A stretch of 64,000 nt of DNA, taken from contig NC_079879.1 of the NCBI RefSeq assembly GCF_029227915.1, positions 30,632,501 to 30,696,500 on the forward strand, given 5' to 3'. The stretch is from Hydractinia symbiolongicarpus (Eukaryota > Cnidaria > Hydrozoa > Anthoathecata > Hydractiniidae). Positions 46,853 through 58,434 of this stretch are shown piece by piece (positions within the stretch are counted from its first letter, which is position 1; the number at the start of each line of letters is the position of its first letter). A program made the position numbers and the translations under genes. Below the pieces are notes generated by a model that did not search any database, was not told where the DNA came from, and saw only the letters and a list, made by a program, of their open reading frames with translations.

Positions 46853-49800
46853 AAATGTAATTTTATATTTTTAGTGAATATATTTTTGTTATATACCTGC
46901 ACTTTGGAGCTTTTTGTTCTGTATTTTTCATACTACGTTTAAGTTATTCAAATTGTTCGTCTTCTACGTGGCAGAGTTCTCACGCTTCAAAATTCCCTAA
47001 AAATTGTTATTTCTCAAATTTTATCGTTGTCTTGTGTTTTAATTTGATGTATTGTATTTTTATGCAACATTATGAAAATTTCAACTATAATCTTGGATGA
47101 ACTTTGTTTTCTTTTTTACACAAAAGTAGCAAGATAAAAAATCTTTTTCTTTTAGACAGAAAAAATTGAAATCTTATTTTTTAATTTTTCGTAACAAGAT
47201 CTGCAAAACTGTAAAGTCTGTTATGTCCAACTTGGAACATGTACGAAGTCACAGGCTAAGACTTCTGTGCAAACTCTTAAACATATAAAAGATTTAAAAT
47301 TTCCTGATTAGTATTTTTCTCTGCTCCAATATGCTTACTAGTTAACAACGAATCTTAGGCAGAAATTTTTGCTGAACTTTCCTATCAAAAGCATCTATCG
47401 ATATTTCTTCACGTTGCTCTTTATGACTAGGCATAACTTTAGATACACCTGTGATTAAGTGCTAAAATTTTATTATTGCTTCTAATGAAAAAAAAATTTT
47501 TGGAAAAATTTTGTGCTTTGCTGGGGGTATTGCTTTTTTGGACGGGGTTAATTTTTTGGAATTTTGAAAACCGTTGACATTCATGTAAGAATGTTATAAG
47601 ATGTTGTATTGGGTATATAATTATTGGGTATATATTATTACATGTATGTTGGTTACTACGTGGTAACCAAGGTGTTGCTAAGGTGATATATGGTTACTAG
47701 GGACAAAAAGCAGACCAAATTTGAAGGAAATATCGATCCAGCAAATTGATGTCATTTCGGATCCCCATGACGTCATTATATTGTTTTCCTTACCTCGATT
47801 ATCTTTAAATGTCCTGTTCTACATATATGCCAAATTTAATGACATGAGTATCAATATTTCTGGTAGAACGGGTCTTTTTATCTTTATCGTTAAAATAAAA
47901 TTTTTTTGCCGAAATGACGTCATTTTTTACCCCAATGGCGTCATTATAATTACTTTTTTCATGTGGATCACATATTTTGGTATTTATTCCAAAAATCTAC
48001 CAAGAATCAAGGACATATCATTAGTAACACGCGAGAAATTAAAACGTCATTTTTCACATGTGTGACGTCATTTCTAATCCCTATGACGTCATCAAATTAT
48101 TTTTTTACCTGGATTGAGTTTGTACTAAGACATTCTCCAATTGAGCCAAGTTTCATCACTTAAGCACAAGTGGTTCAGGATTTATGGCCCGCGGGCACTT
48201 TGTGCCCCCCCCCCCAGGGTTACAAGGGCCAAAAAAGCTCAGGTGTAATAGGGTTAATAGTGATTTTCTAATACGCGTCAATTTTATAATTCGTTAATTT
48301 CCTGGTAATAACTAACGTGTTATACTGTTTGTTTACATACTTTTGGTTTGTCGGAGGTTTAATTATTCAACGCGCCGACCAGATAATCTGTGGCAACGAA
48401 AAACAACAATATAACGTCAGATACAGACATGCCATTAATGTACTTTACATAGTTTTTTCTAATTTCAATAATGTTATTTTCGTAAGAATTTTAATCGTTT
48501 TAATCTAATATACTGATGGGGCCCCACAAGATTACTAGGATAGGATATTGCTACATCAGTGCAAGGCTAAAGGCGTACGTGCATACGTGGAGGATGTTGA
48601 GAAATGGTTGTGAACCCATAACAAACAAAAAAAAATTTTTAGGTTTTTTTGAAAAACAATAAAGCGAAATTTTGATTTGTATTTATTCGTTGCAACTGTT
48701 TATCCCCCTCTTTAGTTAACTTTAATGATTAGTCACCGGCTTTAAAAACGCGAGTAGAGCTTTTTTTTAGGGACAGGGGAACTAGGGTGGTTATTTTTTG
48801 ATTTTGATTCGCTATATAAGAAAGTGATTAAAGATTTATCAGGCGGTGTTTTTTCTTGATTTTCATGGCGACAACATTATGGAAGTTGCTACGACGACCA
48901 GGCAGAACTTTTTTATACAACTTTTGTTTCTTGTTTTTTAACAAAATAAAATGATTGTAATCAGCTTGGTCGTCGAGAAAAAAACCTCGATTTTTTATGT
49001 ACACCGCATCCTCACTTTGTCCTTATATCTGTGTAACATGAGCATGAAATCTCCACAACGATATCGTCCTTTCCAAATGACTGCCAAATTGCTAATTTAT
49101 GCTAAGGATGTACAAGTTGAATTTAGGTCCTGCAGGAACCATGCTTTTCAGCAGCCGTAGACTTCACGTAGCCAGCTGTAACTTTTGAATGAAACCATAA
49201 TCGGCCGGTTTCCGATAATCAAAGCTCGCGGCAAGTTAAACATTTTTCCACATTTTAGGATTGCATTATCCTGAAAGATTTTCAAATCACTATATTTCGG
49301 CACACAATTACACTATTGGTCATGTAACTCAACTTTATAAGACTGTAATCCATTTGTCTTGTTTGTTTCTAAAAACACATATAAAAATGGGATTACATCT
49401 CCAATTATAGACAGATAAAGAAGAATTAAAATTAAAGGGATTTTAAAACAGTTAAGAAGATTCCGCTAATTGCTTGTAACTGAACTTTGAGTACGTTATT
49501 TCTTCTTGACTAATTGCTTCATAACACAGTGTCTACAGTACAAAAAAGTAGTTCGCTATATTTCGAAGGTAAGAAATCCTTGTTTCTTATGAATTTATTT
49601 ATTTAGCGAGAACTGGTTAGGTTAAAAACTTCTATGTTCTAAAGGTCTTTTAAAAGAACTGGGCCTGTATAATTAGACTCGCTTCTCAAAATCACATTTT
49701 ACATGTTCATATAAACCATGCTCGTTCACCGAGCATCTTGTATATTTTCTGACATTAGAACGACAGCAAGAGGTCCTGGGATCGAGGTTGTAAATAAAGA

Positions 49801-50850
49801 TATCTGCTCTTGTATGACTTTCTCAAAAAGGAAAATGGCGCGAAGGAAATAATAAGAAATTTACTTTAGCACGAATATGTTTTTTTTTCTGGAAATTTTT
49901 TTTTAAAAAACTTGATTTTATTACAAACAAAGTATTTCCGTCAATACAAACAAAACAGATAATCCTAAAAAATGTGAAAGATATTTGATGTGCAAATTGT
50001 TCTCCAATTTTTTTGATTTCCCAACTGCCACATTTTTTTTTACGCGTGCAATATTTTAATTACTTCTAATTGTGGCTTGCTTCGAAATATCAACATTGGG
50101 ACACCCCCTCATAAACACAACAATCATTAGCCTGAACGTTTAACAACACAACGATAAAATGCTCGCCTTTTATTCACAACTTTTCTTCAACCTTAAAATT
50201 AACATAACAATACGTATTGTTCCTTCCGATTGTTATCGAGCTTGCAGATGCTTTTCTGTTCATAAAAGAAAGAAAAACTTTATTAAAGAAAAAAAAGTAA
50301 TATCCACATAGGGGTTCGACGATAGCAGTAGTGTATGTAGGTCTGTGATAAACAGAAAACGAAGTTCAAAGTAAGTTTTTATTAAATGAACGTGTATTTT
50401 ATAAATTTTAGAGTCTTCATGACGAAATTTGTGTCATTCAGCTCTAGCGGTTGTGACGTCACTGATTGTCATTAAAGTTGTCAATTAATTTGACTCTATT
50501 TTTATTTACAAATTTGAATGTAGACTATAAGACATAAGCGAATAGATTTTTTTTTATTATTAATGAAATAATATTTGCAACTTTCAAGTAGTGTTTACGG
50601 TGAAAAGTTTTTTCTTGCTTGAAGTTGAAAATATAATTAATTTAACATGTGCATTTACTGTTTTTGTAAATATTTAACATGTTCTTTGGTCGGTTTTTTT
50701 AGAAATATCTTATGTATGGTTGTGTTGATATCCTGCTGTTAGTTAACGTAAGCAAACAAATTATCCTTCATCGAATTATTCATCAATTCCGATTTGAAAA
50801 GAGCGCATAAAAAAGCTTTCTGTAAGGTACAACCAACTTTTATCGCCGCC
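46853..50850. other. Intergenic between kinesin and Frizzled, repeats only
   Basis: Holds the CRE-palindrome repeat region (47590-48270) and otherwise AT-rich unique-looking DNA. A poly-C run lies at about 48208. Small frames here have no coding signs. A lone full CRE palindrome TGACGTCA (50454-50461) lies about 390 bases before the Frizzled start and may belong to its promoter. Confidence 0.5.
47590..48270. repeat. Interspersed repeat with four TGACGTCAT palindromes
   Basis: TGACGTCAT occurs at 47768, 47915, 48063 and 48084, each in the setting of a short C/T-rich phrase (CCCC or CCCTATGACGTCAT). The stretch ends with TTTATGGCCCGCGGGC and a poly-C run. It looks like a multi-unit interspersed repeat rather than a promoter. 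Confidence 0.5.
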
Positions 50851-53091
50851 ATGTTGGCCAACTTTCTAACCGTCCTTGTTATCGTATCAATTTATAGTGA
50901 CATTAGCGTGTTATCGTTACTTATCGATGAAGGAAAATGCGTAAAATTGGAAGTTGAGTTATGCAGTGATATAAACTACAACATGACGTTAATGCCAAAC
51001 GTCAAAATGAATGTCGACAAAATGGATGAAGCGACACGACGTGTTAGTGAATTTTCGCCGTTATTTTCGGTGAAATGTTATGAAAACTTCAAGTTTTTTA
51101 TATGTAACATGTTTTTACCAATTTGTCATACTATCGACAACACTCCGACGCCGGTATATCCCTGCCGACATGTTTGTGAAGCGGCTCGAGATGGATGCGA
51201 ACCTTTAATGAAAAAATATCGTTTCGAATGGCCAGAGGTGTTAAGATGCGATTTTTTATCAAGTATGGACGACAATGCGTTGTGCGGAAGCCCACCCGAC
51301 TCAAAACCAACCAAGCCAACAAAAATATCAAGGAAAACAACAAAAGCTTTAAGTTTAACCACAAAACCGACATGGGTTCAGATTATTGAAAAATTTCCGA
51401 AGGGAATCGATTGGCTGTCGTCGTTGAAAAAGACAAGTAATTGGAATGTATTCGTGAAAGTGTTTGGCGGTAAAAATCTAAAGTTTAGAACGATATGTAG
51501 TATGGATCCAGAGTCAGTGTACATCAAGAAAGATAAAAAAGAGTATTGCGCACCAAAATGTGAAAACCACGAGCCATTCACGTCGGCTGACGTAAAATTT
51601 GCCACAGTGTGGATCTCAACATGGGGCATTATTTGTTTTCTCTCGACAGCTCTTACTGTCACTACGTTTTTAATCGATCACAAACGATTCAAATATCCCG
51701 AGAGACCGATCATATTTTTATCGTTTTGTTATAACCTCTACTCGATTGGTTATTTAATTCGTGCTTTTGGCGGGTACAAAAACATTATCTGTGAAAACTC
51801 TGAGAATGGCAAGCACGTGGTCATCGAAGGAATGTCTGTTACATCCTGTACGTTGGTGTTTTTCTTTCTTTATTTTTTTGGGATGGCGTCTGCGCTTTGG
51901 TGGGTAATTTTATCTCTGACATGGTTTTTATCGTCGGCTTTAAAGTGGGGTCATGAAGCTATTGAGAAATATTCGTCGCTTTTTCATGCCATATCCTGGA
52001 CGGTACCGACTATTCAAACCATTGTTGCCTTGGTAACCAGAAAAGTTGACGCCGACAAACTGTCTGGACTGTGTTACATCGGCAACTCCAACAGTAAAGA
52101 CTTACTACTTTTTGTCGCACTTCCTCTGCTGATTTATTTATTGATTGGAACTTTATTTTTGTGCATGGGATTTGTGGCGTTGGTGAAAATACGGAAAGAG
52201 CTTCGCAGGGAGAGAAATACGAATAAATTCGAGCGGTTAGTGTTGCGTATTGGAGTATTTTCGGTCTTGTATTCTGTGCCAGCTTCGGTTGTTGTTGGCT
52301 GTTTTCTACACGAGTATAACCGCTTAAAAAAAATGGAGGAGAAAACAGAAAATATATTTGTGTGTTTAACCAACCGAAATTGCACAGATGATATCTTACC
52401 CAAACCTGAACTTTTCTTCCTGCGTTACTTTATGTTACTGGTCGTAGGTGTGACTAGCGGAGTGTGGATATGGACTTCAAAAACTCTAAATTCTTGGAGA
52501 AGATTTTACGCGAAAAAAACGGGACGCGATGATCCAGAAGAAAGAAAGAAACTCTACAAGCAGCAGTCGCATCAACAACAACGCCAAAATCGCCGGTCGT
52601 CAAGTGATGGTATCAACCCACCGTCTGGGGTACCGTCAACAGCAGTCACGACGCTTCACGGTAGCAGTAACCACATGAATCAACAACAGCATGTGTATAT
52701 GCCACCTCCAACCAGATTTTTCTTTCCAACACAACAAACATCAACCGGCTTCATGCAGGCGCACAATGTACCTATTTCACACGCTAAAATTGACAGTGTA
52801 TCTAGGGGTTATACAGTTACTCCCATCTCGAACTTTGATTCAGATGTAAACAGCCAATACGATCCCACCAATCATAATTATATACCAGCTTACAATACGC
52901 GGGATGAAATTTCAAACCCTCCACCCTCAAAAAATTATTCAAGGAGTTCATCTGACCAGCGCTCTGTTTCGCAGCATTCATCACAATATAACAACGGGAC
53001 ATTGCCAAGGAGTAGTCATGGCAACCAGCCAGGTTCTCCAAAAAGTATTTCAACTCGTTCGCATCGCTCAAATGATGATCAAAGGCTATAG
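50851..53091 (+). CDS. Frizzled Wnt receptor, intronless
   Basis: 746 residues from ATG 50851, which sits in a strong start context (GCCGCCATGT). The longer frame to 50794 would begin with TTG and is rejected. Signal peptide about 1-22. The CRD has all ten cysteines (30, 38, 76, 85, 92, 105, 109, 116, 133, 145) and VCEAARDGCEPLMKKYRFEW. A Lys/Thr-rich linker (about 150-175) follows. Seven membrane segments lie at about 249-273, 286-306, 332-360, 378-396, 418-445, 462-486 and 523-542. KTLNSW (544-549) is the Dishevelled-binding KTxxxW motif. The ~190-residue tail is Gln/Ser/Pro/Asn-rich and ends DDQRL without a clear PDZ-type Thr-x-Val. The CRD looks closest to the Fz1/2/7 and Fz5/8 groups, which I cannot separate. 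AATAAA at 53601 marks a ~500-base 3' UTR. It is a plasma-membrane receptor for Wnt. Confidence 0.95.
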   Translation: MLANFLTVLVIVSIYSDISVLSLLIDEGKCVKLEVELCSDINYNMTLMPNVKMNVDKMDEATRRVSEFSPLFSVKCYENFKFFICNMFLPICHTIDNTPTPVYPCRHVCEAARDGCEPLMKKYRFEWPEVLRCDFLSSMDDNALCGSPPDSKPTKPTKISRKTTKALSLTTKPTWVQIIEKFPKGIDWLSSLKKTSNWNVFVKVFGGKNLKFRTICSMDPESVYIKKDKKEYCAPKCENHEPFTSADVKFATVWISTWGIICFLSTALTVTTFLIDHKRFKYPERPIIFLSFCYNLYSIGYLIRAFGGYKNIICENSENGKHVVIEGMSVTSCTLVFFFLYFFGMASALWWVILSLTWFLSSALKWGHEAIEKYSSLFHAISWTVPTIQTIVALVTRKVDADKLSGLCYIGNSNSKDLLLFVALPLLIYLLIGTLFLCMGFVALVKIRKELRRERNTNKFERLVLRIGVFSVLYSVPASVVVGCFLHEYNRLKKMEEKTENIFVCLTNRNCTDDILPKPELFFLRYFMLLVVGVTSGVWIWTSKTLNSWRRFYAKKTGRDDPEERKKLYKQQSHQQQRQNRRSSSDGINPPSGVPSTAVTTLHGSSNHMNQQQHVYMPPPTRFFFPTQQTSTGFMQAHNVPISHAKIDSVSRGYTVTPISNFDSDVNSQYDPTNHNYIPAYNTRDEISNPPPSKNYSRSSSDQRSVSQHSSQYNNGTLPRSSHGNQPGSPKSISTRSHRSNDDQRL

Positions 53092-53600
53092 CCTAAAATA
53101 ACCTGTTTTATACGTTAATTTTTTATTAGATTTTTAAAATCCCGTCCTATAGATAGCAGTGCTATAGTGCTATTTTCATGTTGTTAAACACCTTAAGTAT
53201 TTTCTTTTTAATAACTGGCTAAGAACTCGTACTTGAGCTTAAAATGAACATATTTTGTTTTGTTTTTGTCCGCAACCAATTGAAAGTTTGTCGTCAAAAA
53301 TTAATTTTGTGTTACGTTATGCGCAAGTTAAAAGTTTTACTGTTTTTGCAAACTTACTGTGATTCAGCTCATCCTTCATATTTCCCACTACTTGAAGCTT
53401 AAATGAATATCAAAAGTGTTGAAGAGGAGGTTCAGTTTTGTGTTTAAACTAAAAAAAAGTATTGTAACACTGTTTTCTGCTTCACAGTTTTAAACATGGC
53501 GAAAGGTGTCACATCCTGATTGCATCTGATGTTCAAAGTATTGTTTTTGTGTTTCTCTTTTTGTTATTTATAATTAGTAAGATATATTTTAACATGTGTG

Positions 53601-53606
53601 AATAAA
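53601..53606 (+). terminator. Polyadenylation signal of the Frizzled gene
   Basis: AATAAA about 510 bases after the stop codon, followed by a T-rich stretch (GTTTTTTAG). Confidence 0.6.
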
Positions 53607-56002
53607 GTTTTTTAGAAAAATGAGTTTTTATGATTGGATTGTGAAAAAGAGGCGGATGTATCAGCCACATCGCTTACACATGCTAATGATGACTCTAAAA
53701 CTTGCAATCTGTTTCCTACCATACACATCGTTGCCATAGAGATGACAAACTTATATTTAGTTGGCTAAATTATTTTTCTCCTAGCAATTCCTACAGAATT
53801 TATTTTTTTTTGCCTAAATAAGTATGACGTACTACAGCTTTTGTACTTGTTACTAAAACGAAATTTCTAGTGCAAAGCCAAACAAGAACCCTTCCAATAA
53901 GCTAAAATAAACATTTTTATTAGCTATCAGAATTTAATGTTCTAGGAAGGACTTCTGACTGCTTCTCATAATCTGGCTTTGGCAAAGCTTCCAACGTTTA
54001 TCGTCCAGACATGCGCATTAAATGTTTTTAATGCCACAACGCTTGTATTTGGCAGGACATTTTTTTACAACCAATAAAAATTCAGGAAACGCAGACATCT
54101 TTAATGTAATGGAAATTGAGTACATTGAGCGCCGACGTTTTGCTGGGAGCTTAAGGATCTAAAACGGCTCTTGAAATAACAACCGAGATTACGTCAGGAA
54201 GCCAATGTGTTTGTTTTGACATAAACACTATAGTAAATTGTTGATATAGTAAGAAAGAGCACATTGATTCTTGCATATAAATAAGTATTACACAATTTGC
54301 GTCCTTATTTGGACTTTGCCAAATATAAACAAAGTGAATATCATCTTTGTTTCAACCAACTTTAATCCCATGTTCACCCTCCATTGCTGGAGTGATTTTG
54401 TGGGTTGGGGTTTGAAGTTAGGTTCTGCGAGTCTAGTATACTGTGTGTGGTTTTTTTACTTTTCGTTTGATTGATATGCTAATAACTCTCGACATCTCTC
54501 AGCAACAAAATTTCATTTTTCGTGTGATATAAAAAAATACATCTGCTTAAGTACATAAACAAAAGTTTATAAAAAGAATTCTGATTAAACATTTATTTTC
54601 GACAAACTGATTGCAGAACAAAGCAGTTTTTATGCAATTCGGCTTCATTTGATGAAAGAATAAGCTGCTTGTAAAGATTTGAGTAAGATTCCATATGCAT
54701 CGTTAGAAATGTTTTTCAATAGGCTTCAATAGAGAGAGAAAAACTTTGATCACCAAAAAGCCACCAGCATGCATGTACCTTATCAAAGGTCTTGGTGAAG
54801 TAGTATGTCAAAATTTAATTCTCACATCAGAATGCTCTGTACACAAACTTTCGGAATTATGTTAATTATACATCTACACCTGCGAAGAAGCGTTCTACAG
54901 ACGTAACAATAATGTGGTGCTGTGACTATTTGTTTGTTTGATTTGTGCAAAGTACGAATTCTATTTATAAAAATCAGAGGGTCGACATTACTGCGGGGGG
55001 TTATACTTTTCCCATAGGCAACTTTTCCGTTATATGTAGAAACAAACTTTTATGATAATAATTAAGTTAAATTTTTTGCCTACTCATGATTAAAAAACGT
55101 TAGCTAATTAAAGCAACCTTGTCCTCAGGCGTTTTCACCTTTTGGACATTGATGCTGGCGACTTGTTTGCCGTCAAAGTAAGCGCTAGGGGCTTTGACAT
55201 CAGGCTGAGGAAGAGGATGAATTAAGGGTTATGTTACAGAGAGTTGGAGGTCTAGTCACGATAGGCGTGGTTATAAAATGATGCATTATCAGTTGTTTTT
55301 TAAACTTAGAGGCGGCAAATTTTAATTTACAAAATGAGATATTCAAAGAATGACATTTGTGACACTCGTCTTATGGTATGCAAACAAATTTTTTAAGGCG
55401 TCATTTATTTTAATTTTGATAACAACTTCACTCATTTTCAACGAGCGTTCATTTGAATGATAAATTCACTTTCGCTTTATTATTGTGAATTATTTTGTCT
55501 TAGACAGTCGCGGTTTCTTCTTTTTGATGTTAGCAGACAGGACATAGAGAATAATTAAAGGTCATCTCAAACACTTTTTCTTTTACCTGGGGTCCAAACA
55601 AAAGTTTTTTTCTACACTTTGTGTAGATTAACACAGAGGTGACATTTAATAAAGATTAGAATACACTAAATAGAAATAGATTTTTATACAAATTTCTTTA
55701 AATTTGTTTAAATAAAGACTTTCTGGAGGAAAATATTCACAAAATTATAACTCTTATTGAAAATCAAAAAGGTGATAGTGTTCCACATTTTAGTTGGTCG
55801 GTATACAAGAAATTCGTAACAACCCGTGTCAATATCTCCAGTAACCTCAAAAAAGTGACATTAATGAAGTGTAAATAAAGAAATGAGAAAAACCTCTACC
55901 TAATTTTCGCAGAATTGGTTTTTGTGAATTAAAAGAGTTCTATTTTGGGGGAAATTAATTTTCGCGGTATTTTATGTCCATTATAACCGGGTTTAGTATT
56001 CA

Positions 56003-56112
56003 GCACCCTCGTCCCGAGGTTTTTTGTCTTTTAGATTTGAGAGAGGACAGCGAAATTTTTCGCCGTCTACTCTTATATTATGAAGGCAAAAAACCCTGGG
56101 GACAAGGTTGGG
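56003..56112. repeat. Small MITE, CCTCGTCCC family, copy 2
   Basis: Left end GCACCCTCGTCCCGAGGTTT; right end AAACCCTGGGGACAAGGTTG, the inverse of the left with few mismatches. About 110 bp; related to 12976-13058. Confidence 0.7.
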
Positions 56113-56982
56113 TAGTCAGTAGATAGAAGTATAGGTGATAAATAGAGACTCGCATGACAATTGAGCATCATGCCTTATTAAGTATTATTCTGATACTTTG
56201 AGTAACATTTTAGCCATAATTATAATCCACTAACTTATTGGGATGCCAATTTGCAAAAAGTCTGAACATATTGATACACCAGCAATAAAACATAGCGTTC
56301 ATATATTGAATATTTTGGTTAAAAAGGTACTTTAGATATAAAAGACATTTTCGTAAGCTTTTTTGCAGTATTTCTAACATATGGACATTGCATAAAAACT
56401 TTAATGTAGAAAATTACTAATATATTAAAAAATACTAGATGGAGTTTTTAAAAATGGGCGTAGCATGAACCTGCTTTTTCAAATTTTTTTGGTCCGTTTA
56501 TTCCAAAATGATAAAAAACTAGCTGTAGAAAGAATCCGAGTCATTGGGTTAACGATTCTAATGTTAACGACGAAAGTATTTCAGGTGAGGCATTTTTGCG
56601 CCGCCTGTGGCATGAAAAGCGTTAACAATCAGAGGAGCGGGGTTAAAAGTACTCTTAAGGTTCATTTCAACAAAATATGTGCTATTTATGATCCTTCATC
56701 TTTTCTTAAGGTATAGCAAAGAAGTATTTTGTCATTAACACAGCTTGGCGTCATTATCGTGGCTAGCATTAATTATGTTTTTTGTGCTAAATTTTGCAAA
56801 CTATTATAATTATAGACTGTCAGTTTGGCAAAGTATTCGCAAAATTTGGTCAAGAAAAAATATTCTGTTATGGTAAGAAGATAAAAAATGACGAGTTTAA
56901 ACACAAAAAGAACAAAATAAAGTGACTAACAAACGTATATATCAAATGGTTTTTACAAATAAATATACATAAATACATATAA

Positions 56983-57113
56983 ACTAGTCGTTAGCCCGTA
57001 GAAAATCCACGGGTTCGCCCGACCTTTTTACCGCATTGCGTGCTTCTCGCTATCGCACAGCTAAGCTACCATTTTGCGTGACAGACAGACAGACGTATAC
57101 GGGTATAATATAG
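56983..57113. repeat. Dispersed GACAGACAG/hairpin repeat, copy 3
   Basis: ACTAGTCGTTAGCCCGTAGA, the hairpin ATCCACGGGTT, ACCGCATTGCGTGCTTCTCG, TTTTGCGTGACAGACAGACA, GACGTATACGGGTATAATAT. A tandem neighbour follows directly. Confidence 0.75.
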
Positions 57114-57224
57114 ACTAGTCGTTAGCCCGTGGAAAAATCCACGGGTTCACCCGTCACAGCTAAGCTACCATTTTGCGTGACAGACAGACAGGCGGACAGA
57201 CGTATACGGGCATTATAATATAGA
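57114..57224. repeat. Dispersed GACAGACAG/hairpin repeat, copy 4
   Basis: Starts ACTAGTCGTTAGCCCGTGGA, with CCCGTGGAAAAATCCACGGG as a perfect hairpin. It lacks the middle box of copy 3 and ends GGCATTATAATATAGATT. Confidence 0.75.
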
Positions 57225-58434
57225 TTTTGGAAGAAAAGGGTAATAAACAAAGAATTAAACATTTTAGTTTTACTTTACATTGTTTTTTGTTACACGAAGA
57301 AAATTCTAATTTTCACCTTGAAGTTGCCGAGAAGTTGCTAATCGTAATGGTTAAAGTCTCGGCGCATGCTTAACATTTTCGAACCTAAATGTTACGTTGG
57401 GGAAAAATCACAGATACTTTACCTTTAAGAGAAAAAAGAAATCTGATTTCGGAAGAAAAGAATGCAGCCTTAATGTTTGCGAATTTGCCTCGTAATATGT
57501 AAATTTTATTTTTTAAAAAAAGGACGGGAATTCGCAATTTTTTGCAATTTGATATAAACGAAATATTCATTTATTTGGGGTTACTATTTCGCATTCTTTT
57601 ATCTCCCTAAGTTCCAAATTTTTTTTGGAAATTAGGAAATTTGCACTCCCATTTTTTTTACTCCACATTTTGCCCAATTCTTTAGGTCCTATTCCGCAGT
57701 TATTTCTACAGCCAACAATTTTTGCCTTGAAGTTGTTTCTACTGCTTTGCAAATTGCTTGTTATACTATCTGAATTGCAGCCTTGATTACTGAACTTTTT
57801 CGAATTTTTGCACTGGCCAGTTGCAATACAATTGCTTAGGTTGTGATAGAAATCTCAGTTCTTATCAAAATAATATCGCGAGTTATTAAACCGTCTGGAC
57901 GCAAATTATTCTCTTTACTTTTTAGACTTGGTGCTTAGTCACTTGATAAGAGAAATGATATATAACGGTTTCTCAAAAACGAAAAATTACCGGTTTCTTT
58001 GTTTTCACCAAAATAACTTTGAAACTCAAATTTTTTGTTTCACAGAAATTCAACTGTCCAGACTGTTCCCCAAATTAAAGAAGAGGTGGCGGTGGAATCT
58101 ACGGCTTGTTATTAAAGTTATTTTTGCTGACATAAGCGTTTTTTATTAGAGACGTCTAGCAAAGCTATAACATATAATAATTATGGTAAATAATTTAAAA
58201 GATTAAACGAGAATTTATTTTTGCAAATCATTAAACTTTAATATAAAGACAATTAAATTATCAAAAAATCTTTAAAAACAAGAAAATTGTTATTGCTTTC
58301 ATTATAAAATTAAAAACTGATTACAGATAAAGCTTTTTTTCGCATAAGCTTAATTTCCTTGCATAAATGACAACTTTGCAAAATTCGCAAAAATTTCTGG
58401 AAGCCAAAAATTTAAAGCATACTTTACGATCTTC

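Larger units (their letters stand above)
53640..58213. other. Intergenic between Frizzled and the zinc-finger gene
   Basis: AT-rich. It holds the second CCTCGTCCC-family MITE (56003), a lone left-end-like relative of it at 55113 (CAACCTTGTCCTCAGG), and two adjacent hairpin repeats (56983-57224). The short frames (for example 56465-56716 and 57928-58149) lack any family signature. Confidence 0.45.

Noticed and set aside
47768-48092. Regularly spaced TGACGTCAT sites considered as a CRISPR-like array
   Set aside because: The spacing is irregular, the flanking phrases also repeat and the genome is eukaryotic; it is an ordinary interspersed repeat.
50794-50850. Longer N-terminus for Frizzled
   Set aside because: It would begin with TTG and hide the signal peptide; ATG 50851 has a strong start context and directly gives a signal peptide.
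56465-56716. 83-codon frame with several Cys and His
   Set aside because: No finger spacing or other family pattern, a weak start context and AT-rich repeat surroundings.
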